Origin: Aureispira sp. CCB-QB1
GTDB taxonomy: Bacteria; Bacteroidota; Bacteroidia; Chitinophagales; Saprospiraceae
Length of the DNA: 64,000 bases
NCBI RefSeq assembly: GCF_000724545.1
Contig: NZ_JHBV01000039.1
Span: 1 to 64,000 of the forward strand
Direction: 5' to 3'
The notes beneath the pieces are model-generated. The model saw only the letters and a list, made by a program, of their open reading frames with translations, did not search any database and was not told the origin of the DNA. The translations under genes were made by a program, and so were the position numbers. Positions 46,401 to 52,513 of the stretch are shown in pieces. Position 1 is the first letter of the stretch. Every line of letters starts with the position of its first letter.

Positions 46401-48471
46401 TAATAATGGCTGTGTAAAAATGGATACAATGGAAGTAACAGTATTAAACCCAACCATTGATTTAGGAGGTGATGTATTGGTTTGTAATGGGAGTTGTACT
46501 ACAATAGGTATTCCTGCCAAAGCAAATAAATCCTATCAATGGTCGCCTAACACAGGAGTAAGTTTGCCCAATAATGCAACAACCAATGTTTGCCCAACAG
46601 CAACAACAACATATACTTTGGTTGAAACAGATCTTATATTGGGATGTGTCGCTACAGATGATATTATTGTAGAGGTAGGAACAGCTATCCCACCAGTTGC
46701 GAATGCAGGAAGAGACACAAGCATTTGCCCAGGGAATGCTACTTCTATCGGAAGTGTTGCCATGCCGAATTATACGTATACTTGGTCGCCTGTTGCGGGA
46801 TTAGACAATCCTTATATTGCTCGCCCAATCGCAACACCGAGTGCTACTACTACTTATGTGGTAACGGTAGTTGATAATGCAACAGGTTGCTCAGATACCG
46901 ACACCATTCGAGTAGAAATAGGAACGACTCCTACTGTACCAACATGGAACGATATAACGATTTGTTCTGGAAGTTCTTCCTTGATAGGAACTGCTATGAG
47001 TGATAATAATATTAGATATAATTGGAGTCCGACAAGTGGTTTGAGTAATCCAGCTATTTCTAATCCCATAGCTTCTCCAAATGCTACAACAACATATCAG
47101 TTGACGGTTACTGATACACTTTCTGGCTGTACCAATTCGACAAGTTTAGTGGTTAATGTTGTTAATGGCACACCAGTTATTGCAGATGCAGGTACCGACA
47201 TCAACGCTTGTGTTGGAGATGTGGTTACATTAGGTTCGACTAATACAACTAGTGGCGCAACGTATACTTGGTCACCAAGTACACTTTTATCTTCTGGAAG
47301 TGTGGCACAACCGAATAAAACGATTCCTAACTACTGGACATCTGGAATCTATCGCTTGACAGTAACTTTAGGAGGTTGTACTTCTATAGATGAAGTGGTT
47401 GTGAATGCCAAACCAGAAGTTATTATAGAGGCAGGAGATGACAAAGTTATTTGTAATACAGCAACGGTACTAGAGGCTGAGCCAACTTCTGTAACGAATC
47501 AGTGGTCTGTTGTTTCAGGACCGAATACACCTATCTTTGGAGATATTAATAACGCTGCTTCGACATTGAGTGGTTTGATTCCTGGGGTATATGTTTTAAG
47601 ATGGAATGTTTCTGGAAGTAATATTTGCAATGCGGGATATGACCAAGTGCAAATTACAGTAGGTGCTGTTCCTCAGTTGAATATTACCAATCCTGCAACT
47701 GCTTGTCCAACGGTAGATATTACAGCACCATTGGTGACTTCAGGGAGCACATTGCATGGCGCTACACTTTCTTATTGGACAGATTCAGTAGTAACTATTC
47801 CTGTCAACAATCCTACTGATGTCGGTTTTAGTGGTACTTATTTTATTCAAGCACGTACTAATTTAGGTTGTAAGGCAGTTGAAGCGGTTCAGGTAGATAT
47901 TGATTGTAGTAATATTTTCTTGCCAATTGAATTATTAGAATTTACGGCTCAATTACAAAATAAAAATACAGCTTTATTAAATTGGAAGGCGATTGAAGAA
48001 CTTGGAGTGGTAGGGTTTGAAATTGAGCAAGCTATGCCTTCGTCAGGAACACCTACGTTTGAAAAAATTGCTTGGGTTGAAAGTCAAGCCATGAAAAACA
48101 CCTTGCAGCATTATTATTATGAGGTACCTAACTTAACAGAAGGAACGCATTACTTTAGATTAAAACAATTGGAGGCAAATGGCTTGTATTCTTATTCGGA
48201 AATAAGGGCTCTAACAGTGGACAAAAGTACAGCAACGATTGTGATGTATCCTAATCCAGCCAAAGATCAGGTGATAATTGAATTGTCTGAAATGCCTAAG
48301 GGAAAAGTTCATATTCAAGTCATGAATGCATTAGGACAGATGCTTTGGGAACAATATCATGAGCCAACTCAGTTCTTGAATTTGAACCTTACGGATCTAG
48401 TGCCTGCCAGTTATATGGTTAAAGTACAATTTGAAAATGAAGTAAAGGTGTTTAAATTGATTAAAGAATAA
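40438..48471 (+). CDS. Giant secreted repeat protein with type IX secretion sorting domain
   Basis: A 2677-residue surface protein. A signal peptide (about 1-22) is followed by an N-terminal DUF7948-like domain (about 40-275). Then come about ten SBBP-type beta-propeller units (about 275-930), each marked by STYLGG- or STYIGG-like motifs. Next are roughly 17 Ig/PKD-like modules of about 70-85 residues (about 1040-2340), whose shared pattern is AGxDxxxCxGxxxxIGTP, YxWxPxxGLxxPxxAxP and TTTYxxxVTD. Last comes a linker and a C-terminal type A sorting domain (about 2605-2677, YPNPAKDQVIIEL to YMVKVQFENEVKVFKLIKE). It is probably an adhesin or matrix protein exported by T9SS. Function beyond that is unknown. 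Confidence 0.9.
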   Translation: MNSKIYFICLILLFSLIKDGTAQKTIEESPIMLKNYPDKIDFISNQGQWEEAILYQAEIAKTQVRFLKDKISFGALTECNIPERSNLDSIEKASKTKEEALLKIKEVEEAYAQEKGSIKGFVWNMHFDGANSKSQILGKEEKEAQYNYYLGSLKAERIGAMGEVWYKDIYPNTDVRFYSAREGLEYDIILYPKAKSENVRIELEGIEKIRLDEEGNLVYNTPWGEMVKKAPYAYQMIEGQEVAISTKYRLDGNYIGFEILEDYNQNKPLIIDPLILKWSTYLGGAGNDNLRSSGVHNEELYLHGTTLSIAYPTTAGSFQQIYGGGSTDVFFSKLDKDGNLLVSTFIGGNDEDYTGWSMFQNGTWYVEGSVKSTDFPVTAGAYQTTYGGGSSDAFFLEVNSNLQLEYSTYLGGGNYDGLAQGIYHTGNNMLYVEGSTGDNTTFPSTKNALNNLSGSSNFILAYNTAGHQVEEVAMVSPEFNIDDLVFDGTNVFALGRIDASAVGYTTQGAFQRTYGGGSQDVYILKLDNVLDPIFATYIGGSGYEEIKSFEIKNNSLYLLGVSTSNDFPTTAGVFQTTYGGGYRDLFAVKMDLLGNVLYSTYIGGGDVEDLSVFVGYRGIVEGDDFYVLGRTESADFPTTAGAFQPNYRASEDNFIVKLNSSGQADWATYFAGYGIDGLLDYTILNNELVILGYSTSFTFPTTAGAYQTSRGGSFDWTFSRLNLSTGYPNYSTYIGGSRSEFSGDDHLYIDGTDIYIVGETRSSDFPVTPGAAQSNSGGRDDWAIVKINQNNTFEYATYLGGNASDVLGDNVRLENGKIHLLGGTNFFSTLSSFNTYPTTVTAFQNTHRQTTEGDFYYSQLDASTGTLLYSTLIGGSGDDSYLDGLEMVVSGEDIYIVGGTKSVDFPVTQGAIQTIYGGGKDIFALKLSPCVDSIQPDTILPLSQTVCREATVEPLIGGNTMTAFPTVLRNNVLDNHTPGSPSFPYQWQDSIAGGNWTIITGATGKDYLPPELTITTYYRRVVLNTCGDVIGYSNESVINVTSDQAPVVDGGDNLLVCTGGSIQIGAPTTGGTPGYTYAWTPTLGLDDPTIEQPTATVTSSTVYTVQVTDANGCIHKDQALVNVMTASAGPDVFACQGSGVRIGSPAPAGATILTYAWSPTTGLSDPSIAQPIANPVSTTTYTVTVTGPNGCPLVDDVEVTPVSLPTAGSNETTCLGTSVTLGQPSLAGYSYEWTPNLYLSNSSIAQPTFTATSIPNPNPLTYSLTAIHNASGCVATSSIEVTASGANAGIDGCGPRTIGTPDESGGTATYSWSVVSGDAASLTTPTVPEPIVNPTVNTIYELSVARNGIVCTDQVLVTANCGCPAFSLTADSDVNCAIGDSLANTTLSATFTDTANYLFSWSPATDLSSTNMPNTSIVGTFTNNRIYTLTITNKLDPAITCSQSIQVFGSNTSLPEVQINDTIACIGVGVQIGTSPVAGRSYQWFPSTDLNDPSIADPIATLDHSRLYVLEVTDNATGCSGRDTMIVVVRAVGANAGEDAEFCDGAVITLGTSALPNRTYAWEPANALGAPNEAQPTDTIFITTDYYLTVTDTLSGCIERDTITFTERTAPVADAGVDSVSICRGGGVRIGTPAVAGVTYTWLPTTGLSNPNIAQPIASPTNTTTYQLIASIEGIGCYSVDEIKVKISSNNAPPIGAGNDQNICLGGSATLGIVGSPNLVYAWSPATGLNDSTLAQPTATPTDTTVYSLMVTDTITGCTNEDDVVLFVGDLPTVDAGSNKTICANSSFAGIGPYSSKPGYTYSWSPTTGLDDPNTNRAYIEGLSPNSNILYTLLVTDAAGCMASDTVRVIVRSNPIADAGPDVTACSSAQIGTAAISGYSYSWIPSTGLSSSSVAQPTATIQSEMTYIVRVYDSNFCSVDDTVVVRPTTVANAGNDVVICNGERSLIGTPAKTGTTYTWYPSAGLDNPNIAQPMASPTTTTTYVVMASNNGCVKMDTMEVTVLNPTIDLGGDVLVCNGSCTTIGIPAKANKSYQWSPNTGVSLPNNATTNVCPTATTTYTLVETDLILGCVATDDIIVEVGTAIPPVANAGRDTSICPGNATSIGSVAMPNYTYTWSPVAGLDNPYIARPIATPSATTTYVVTVVDNATGCSDTDTIRVEIGTTPTVPTWNDITICSGSSSLIGTAMSDNNIRYNWSPTSGLSNPAISNPIASPNATTTYQLTVTDTLSGCTNSTSLVVNVVNGTPVIADAGTDINACVGDVVTLGSTNTTSGATYTWSPSTLLSSGSVAQPNKTIPNYWTSGIYRLTVTLGGCTSIDEVVVNAKPEVIIEAGDDKVICNTATVLEAEPTSVTNQWSVVSGPNTPIFGDINNAASTLSGLIPGVYVLRWNVSGSNICNAGYDQVQITVGAVPQLNITNPATACPTVDITAPLVTSGSTLHGATLSYWTDSVVTIPVNNPTDVGFSGTYFIQARTNLGCKAVEAVQVDIDCSNIFLPIELLEFTAQLQNKNTALLNWKAIEELGVVGFEIEQAMPSSGTPTFEKIAWVESQAMKNTLQHYYYEVPNLTEGTHYFRLKQLEANGLYSYSEIRALTVDKSTATIVMYPNPAKDQVIIELSEMPKGKVHIQVMNALGQMLWEQYHEPTQFLNLNLTDLVPASYMVKVQFENEVKVFKLIKE
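43570..47450 (+). repeat. Tandem Ig-like repeats within the giant protein gene
   Basis: About 17 diverged in-frame copies of a 210-255-base unit encode Ig/PKD-like modules. Each copy has a Cys-Gly/Asn motif, then an Ile-Gly-Thr turn and Tyr-x-Trp-x-Pro. Copies are recognisable at protein level but not identical at DNA level, so the array is old rather than freshly duplicated. Confidence 0.85.
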
Positions 48472-48488
48472 TATGCTGTGTTGTTTTT

Positions 48489-48551
48489 TAGCAATTCTCG
48501 GTTTGTAAAATAAATTTCATATGTTATTTTTTGCAAATCGAGAATCGCTGA
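48489..48551 (+). terminator. Long imperfect inverted repeat after the giant protein gene
   Basis: A 25-base arm at 48489-48513 and its imperfect complement at 48524-48551 (sharing ATTCTCG and ATTTGCAAA-type blocks) can form a long stem just after the stop codon at 48471. It probably acts as a terminator or mRNA 3' end, although no clean T run follows. Confidence 0.6.
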
Positions 48552-48568
48552 TTAAATCCTAAACAGAT

Positions 48569-48900
48569 ATGAAAAATTACTTATGTAATCTTTGATTTAT
48601 CTTGCTCATTTTATTGATATGTAGTATACTAGTGGTACTTCTTCTGCAAGTTTTATTGTCATGGAAGTTAAAACTTCTTCCAAAGATGCTTCTTTAGTTG
48701 GAAAAACTGGAATAATGAAAGTAGAAGAATTAGAAGACAAAGAAGCTATGGTAGGAAATGCCTATCAATTTAGGGTAAAGGATTTTGCGGCGTATTATAT
48801 TTGTAGAATTAAGAATATAGAGGCTGTTTACCACGAAACACAGGCAGCTCGGGATGTGGAAATTGAGGAATTAAAGGCGTTATTAAAAGAAGATAAGTAA
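48569..48900 (+). pseudogene. Probable decayed lipoprotein gene
   Basis: The plus frame starting with ATG at 48569 reads MKNYLCNL, then a TGA, then the hydrophobic stretch FILLILLICS, like a lipoprotein signal with its cysteine. Shifting frame near 48623-48640 leads into the 79-codon frame 48661-48900 (MEVKTSSKDASLVGKTG...), which alone has no signal. One nonsense and one frameshift would explain the layout. The 79-codon frame could instead be a small intact cytosolic gene with ATG at 48661. I cannot decide from sequence alone. The visible part is charged and has no recognised domain. Confidence 0.5.
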
Positions 48901-48963
48901 TCAATCGTTCAAAAAATAAAGAACTTTCTAGGAAAGCCTCTAAAGCTTTCCTAGAATTAAAAT

Positions 48964-49425
48964 CTACTCATGTATAGCTACCAAAATATCAACCTCTGCA
49001 TTGGCTCGATCCATAGATTTTGGTCCATGAATTTCAAAATCTGCTGTAAATTTACGATCTAAGTCGGTATTCCAAATCTCTAACCATGTCTGATAAATAA
49101 TGTTATCGTCCAAATTTCCTTTGGATGTAAATTTAGCCATTTTACCACCTTCAAATGCTTGCCCAATCATTCCTTCAGGAATTTCATCCAAGGTGCTTAC
49201 TTTGCAGCCCAAAATAGTGTCATAGGGTTGTGTATGGTCTCCTTCATAATTTGTATAAATAGAATAAACCTCTAATCCTGTTCTATTGGGAATTTTCTCC
49301 ATAATGTTTTCAGAGATAAATCGATTCCAAAGTGCAGGAATATCTTTGGCTGCTTGATTCTCTTGATTGCTTGTGCGAACAGCAATACCAATAATTTGAA
49401 AAGGGGCAATTGTTTCTTGTTGCAT
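48964..49425 (-). CDS. GyrI-like effector-binding domain protein
   Basis: A 153-residue protein of the GyrI-like / AraC effector-binding (SOUL-like) fold. It begins with APFQIIGIAVRTSNQENQ, a strand and turn typical of the family. IPEGMIGQAFEGGKMAKFTS is the central ligand-loop strand, and the C-terminal IYQTWLEIWNTD helix leads to the final EVDILVAIHE strand. No DNA-binding domain is attached. Such stand-alone proteins bind small hydrophobic or cyclic molecules. Single gene on this strand. Confidence 0.85.
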   Translation of the reverse strand: MQQETIAPFQIIGIAVRTSNQENQAAKDIPALWNRFISENIMEKIPNRTGLEVYSIYTNYEGDHTQPYDTILGCKVSTLDEIPEGMIGQAFEGGKMAKFTSKGNLDDNIIYQTWLEIWNTDLDRKFTADFEIHGPKSMDRANAEVDILVAIHE

Positions 49426-49615
49426 GATGTGTTATTTTTGATAATATTTAATACGCTGCAAAAAGTTAAAAGCTTTTGTTGCAGTGTATAATTCCTAATG
49501 AAGATTTATTCTTCATCCCAAAAGTAGGAGTACAAGATGACAGCCCTGTGTCAGTAGGTGAGTAGAATTTATAAAAAGGTGGGTAGGTAGTTGATCATGT
49601 TTTTACTAAAAACAA

Positions 49616-49650
49616 AAAAAGCGTTCAATCCAATGGACTGAACGCTTTTT
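49616..49650. terminator. Bidirectional terminator of the rpmI-rplT operon
   Basis: AAAAAGCGTTCA (49616-49627) and TGAACGCTTTTT (49639-49650) form a 12-base perfect stem with an 11-base loop. On the minus strand a U run follows the stem, 19 bases after the rplT stop. Confidence 0.88.
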
Positions 49651-49668
49651 ATAATAAGGTTATTACGC

Positions 49669-50013
49669 TTATTTTACTGCATCGATGATTGCTTTGAAAG
49701 CTTCTGGCTCATTCATTGCTAAATCAGCTAGAACTTTACGGTTCAACTCGATACCTTGTTGGTTTAACTTGTGCATGAACTGAGAATAAGAAAGTCCATA
49801 CTCACGAGCACCAGCATTGATACGAGTGATCCACAAGCTACGGAAATTGCGTTTCTTTTGTTTACGGTCGCGGTAAGCATATTGTAAACCTCTTTCAACA
49901 GCATTTTTGGCTACCGTGTAGACTTTTGATCTAGCACCAAAGTAACCTTTCGCTTGCTTTAATATTTTCTTTCTTCTTTTTCTTGATGCAACAGAATTAA
50001 CTGAACGTGGCAT
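49669..50013 (-). CDS. rplT: 50S ribosomal protein L20
   Basis: A 114-residue basic ribosomal protein that binds 23S rRNA early in large-subunit assembly. The sequence begins [20 protein letters not shown] and has [21 protein letters not shown], both classic for L20. It is the second gene of rpmI-rplT, with a 132-base spacer between them. A terminator follows. Length and motifs are typical. In other bacteria L20 represses its own operon by binding a leader; I see no clear L20-type mimic here. Confidence 0.97.
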   Translation of the reverse strand: MPRSVNSVASRKRRKKILKQAKGYFGARSKVYTVAKNAVERGLQYAYRDRKQKKRNFRSLWITRINAGAREYGLSYSQFMHKLNQQGIELNRKVLADLAMNEPEAFKAIIDAVK

Positions 50014-50145
50014 ACTAATTAAATTTTAAAAAAATAAACTAATTTGAAAAGCAGGGGTGCTAGGCAAAGAAGACGCCCACACTTGTCCTCTGTTTTCAAT
50101 CTTTCACGATGGAGATAAACTCCTACACTTCTTTAATGCTTAAAA

Positions 50146-50340
50146 TTACTTAGCAAGTAATTCCTTAATACGTTTCTCATCATGTTTGTGTACAAGAGCA
50201 TCGTGTCCTGCTAACAATTTACGTTTTTTCGACTTTTTAGTCAAAATGTGACGCAAACCAGCTCTACGACGTTTGATCTTGCCAGAACCTGTTAATTTGA
50301 AACGCTTTTTAGCACCAGAATGTGATTTCATTTTTGGCAT
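50146..50340 (-). CDS. rpmI: 50S ribosomal protein L35
   Basis: A 64-residue basic ribosomal protein. It starts [20 protein letters not shown] and contains [20 protein letters not shown], diagnostic for L35. infC normally precedes rpmI; here the next gene upstream is the IscA-type gene and repeat-bearing DNA fills the gap. The candidate promoter at 50394-50424 lies 54 bases upstream of the start. Confidence 0.97.
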   Translation of the reverse strand: MPKMKSHSGAKKRFKLTGSGKIKRRRAGLRHILTKKSKKRKLLAGHDALVHKHDEKRIKELLAK

Positions 50341-50393
50341 AATAACGAATTCTTTATATTAGGGAAACCCTAATGGTTTATTAAAAAGCGTTG

Positions 50394-50424
50394 CGAAGAT
50401 AATGATTTTGCTTGGAAATAACAA
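50394..50424 (-). promoter_or_regulatory. Candidate promoter for rpmI-rplT
   Basis: On the minus strand a TTG (50424-50422) is followed after 20 bases by TATCTTCG (50401-50394), close to the Bacteroidota -33/-7 pattern of TTG and TAnnTTTG. The element abuts the terminus of the repeat element at 50425. Confidence 0.55.
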
Positions 50425-50648
50425 TAGTTCGTTGAAAAACTTTATTAGTTTACTTCGTGAGTGCTGCGCAGTTGATAATTAATAAATTATTATTTTATTG
50501 CATTTTGTGTTAAAATTTTTATTATCAAACTAATATAAATGTGCTTTTTTATCTTTTTGGTAAAAAAGCAAACAACTAAGCGATAGCGATCTCACGACCG
50601 CAGGGAGCTAACTAAAAGCGAAGCGCTCACGAAGTAATCAACGAACTA
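50425..50648. repeat. Repeat family 1, full element with inverted termini
   Basis: TAGTTCGTTGA (50425-50435) and TCAACGAACTA (50638-50648) are perfect 11-base inverted termini. Inside are a TTATTAGTTT...ATTATCAAACTAAT-type partial palindrome and the module string at 50591-50638 (CTCACGACCGCAGGGA, AGCTAACTA, AAGCGCTCACGAAGTAAT). No gene is inside. It looks like a MITE-like element. Confidence 0.78.
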
Positions 50649-50657
50649 CTAAAATAA

Positions 50658-50709
50658 AAAACGAACCACTAAAAGTTTGCACGATAATGCATTTTTAACG
50701 GTTCGTTTT
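50658..50709 (-). terminator. Hairpin downstream of the IscA-type gene
   Basis: AAAACGAACC (50658-50667) and GGTTCGTTTT (50700-50709) form a 10-base stem with a 32-base loop, 57 bases after the stop of the minus-strand IscA-like gene. On the minus strand a U run follows the stem. Confidence is moderate because the loop is long. Confidence 0.55.
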
Positions 50710-50765
50710 GTGCTTATTAACTAAGCAACACCTTTATTGTTGATGTATTAGGAGCATTTTTAAGT

Positions 50766-51107
50766 TTATGCAGAAAATGAAGTTCCACATCCACAGCTTT
50801 CTTTTGCATTGGGATTGTTGAAGGTAAACCCTCTATTCTGTAAGCCATCTAAGAAATCAATCTCGATGCCTACCAAATAAATTGCATGTGCTTTGTTCAT
50901 AATAACACGAAGTCCACCTGTTTCAAATTCATCATCATTTTCTTTCTTCTCGTCAAAACCCAAAATATATGTAAATCCAGAACATCCGCCACCTTTGACA
51001 CCTACACGCAATCCGTGTTTGTCTGTAACGTTTTGTTCTGCCATGATCTTCTTTAGCTGTGTGATCGCTCCTTCTGTTAATTTTACTGGAGTTTCCAAAT
51101 CAGTCAT
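50766..51107 (-). CDS. HesB/IscA-family iron-sulfur carrier
   Basis: A 113-residue A-type Fe-S carrier that accepts a cluster from a scaffold and passes it to apoproteins. The three conserved cysteines are C42 (GGGCSGFTY) and C105 and C107 (ESCGCGTSF). Length is typical. It matches the ErpA/IscA/SufA group, but the exact branch cannot be told. No scaffold (SufB or IscU) is next to it; Mrp and an NfuA-like protein lie about 10 kb away. A hairpin follows it. Confidence 0.93.
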   Translation of the reverse strand: MTDLETPVKLTEGAITQLKKIMAEQNVTDKHGLRVGVKGGGCSGFTYILGFDEKKENDDEFETGGLRVIMNKAHAIYLVGIEIDFLDGLQNRGFTFNNPNAKESCGCGTSFSA

Positions 51108-51291
51108 AATTTTTTATTTTATATAATTAGCAGTCTACTGGTTTTAGTTCTTTTAAAAAAAATAACCATCAAATTAATTATGATGTAGCAACAGACTATT
51201 GATAATAATACGATTGTTTGTAAAATTAGATGCGTTTTACCCAACAGTTTGTCAAAAAATAAGAAATAATTAACAAACTATTACGACACAT

Positions 51292-51360
51292 TACTCCGTT
51301 GAAAATTGTATTGGGTTATAATTATCAGCATAACTTGTTTATGGAATACTCAACGAAGTA
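51292..51360. repeat. Short repeat family 1 element with inverted termini
   Basis: TACTCCGTTGA (51292-51302) and TCAACGAAGTA (51350-51360) are inverted copies with one mismatch. They repeat the termini of the element at 23161-23300. The interior (ATTATCAGCATA) recalls its TTATCAG arm, but the element is shortened. Confidence 0.65.
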
Positions 51361-51585
51361 TTAACGACAAATATACAAATTATATACTAAACACAGTGTA
51401 ACTAAAATTAGTTCATTGCATTTTTATATAAAAGCGTACAAAAATACGCCTTAAAACGCGTTTAATTGCTTATCCTGAAGATACTATTTAATAATAAGAC
51501 GAAAAAATGACATTTTATACCTCTAAGACCAAAAGAGATTAGGATAAAAAAACAACGAACTATTAAAAAATAAAAAACAACCTAT

Positions 51586-51593
51586 TATCTTTG
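51586..51593 (+). promoter_or_regulatory. Candidate Bacteroidota -7 element
   Basis: TATCTTTG matches TAnnTTTG exactly, 52 bases before the ATG at 51645. A -33 TTG at the right spacing is not clear. Confidence 0.45.
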
Positions 51594-51644
51594 CATCGCT
51601 CACGTTTAAGGGTGGAAAATAACTATAAATATTTATACTTATAT

Positions 51645-52232
51645 ATGGAAGCTACGATTGAAATATTAAAATTATTATTGCCTTCACTTTTTGTGTTTTT
51701 GACAGCTTGGTTGGTCTTGCGTGCTTTTCTGAATCGAGAAACAGATGTTGTACAAGGCTTATTGGCACGTGATGCTGAAAATAGAAGAGTCGATTTATTA
51801 AAAACAACAAATGAGACCTTATTACCCATGCGTTTGCAAGCCTATGAACGCATGACTTTGTTTTGCTCTAGAATGGAAATAGGGCAGTTGGTAACGAATA
51901 CAGATGCCACTCCTAATATGACAGCAGAGATGTACAAGACGGCTTTAGTTTTGCAAGTAGAGGAGGAGTTCAATCACAACATTACACAGCAAGTATATAT
52001 GACAGATGATTTGTGGAATATCATTTTGTTGGCTAAAAAGGAAGTGACTCAAATTTGTCAAAAAATATACAACGACTTGATGAACGAGCATCAGAACAAA
52101 GGACAAGAAGGAGTGCCTTCTGCAAAAGATTTTTTAGATGCTTTGGTTGCTTATTTGCAACAAAATCCACAAATTGGCTATATTCAAGCATTGGGAGCAA
52201 TCAAGAAAGAAGTGGGCGTGTTGTTCAACTAA
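51645..52232 (+). CDS. Membrane-anchored protein of unknown function
   Basis: 195 residues from the ATG at 51645; the frame runs 18 codons further upstream to a TTG at 51591, which would lie in the promoter region. One N-terminal membrane helix (about residues 6-25, KLLLPSLFVFLTAWLVLRAF) precedes a helical cytoplasmic domain with RVDLLKTTNETLLPMRLQAY and repeated Glu/Gln-rich helices. Similar proteins seem common in Bacteroidota, but I know of no function. A strong terminator follows. Confidence 0.78.
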   Translation: MEATIEILKLLLPSLFVFLTAWLVLRAFLNRETDVVQGLLARDAENRRVDLLKTTNETLLPMRLQAYERMTLFCSRMEIGQLVTNTDATPNMTAEMYKTALVLQVEEEFNHNITQQVYMTDDLWNIILLAKKEVTQICQKIYNDLMNEHQNKGQEGVPSAKDFLDALVAYLQQNPQIGYIQALGAIKKEVGVLFN

Positions 52233-52280
52233 AAGATAATAAATATCAATAAGTAGGATACAAAACCAATCCTAATTACA

Positions 52281-52336
52281 AAGCTTAATTTAGAGTAGAA
52301 GGCGATAAAAGGGCCACTCTAAATTAAGCTTTTTTA
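52281..52336 (+). terminator. Rho-independent terminator
   Basis: AAGCTTAATTTAGAGT (52281-52296) and ACTCTAAATTAAGCTT (52316-52331) form a perfect 16-base stem with a 19-base loop and end in a T run. It follows the membrane-anchored protein gene by 48 bases. Confidence 0.9.
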
Positions 52337-52513
52337 TTTTTATAATAATACTTAATTGAGCGGCTATTGTGTGGGCGTTAAATATTTATTTTCAATAACC
52401 GTGGAATTATTTTGAACAAGATGTTGTTTCTATGTTTTGTGCTCAAAAAAACATTTACCTAGAATCGTCTCAAAATGAGTTGTATTCTATTTTCAATCAA
52501 AAGAATCTAAATC

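Larger units (their letters stand above)
50341..50765. other. Intergenic region with promoter, repeat element and hairpin
   Basis: From left to right on the plus strand: candidate rpmI promoter (50394-50424), inverted-repeat element of family 1 (50425-50648), and a terminator-like hairpin (50658-50709). Confidence 0.7.
51108..51644. other. Intergenic region with repeat termini and a promoter
   Basis: Holds a short repeat family 1 element (51292-51360) and a candidate -7 element (51586-51593). The promoter for the minus-strand IscA-type gene also lies here. I see no gene. Confidence 0.6.

Noticed and set aside
43570-47450. Repeat array considered as a possible CRISPR-like or satellite structure
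   Set aside because: The repeats are in frame, diverged and encode Ig-like modules; there are no constant direct repeats with unique spacers.
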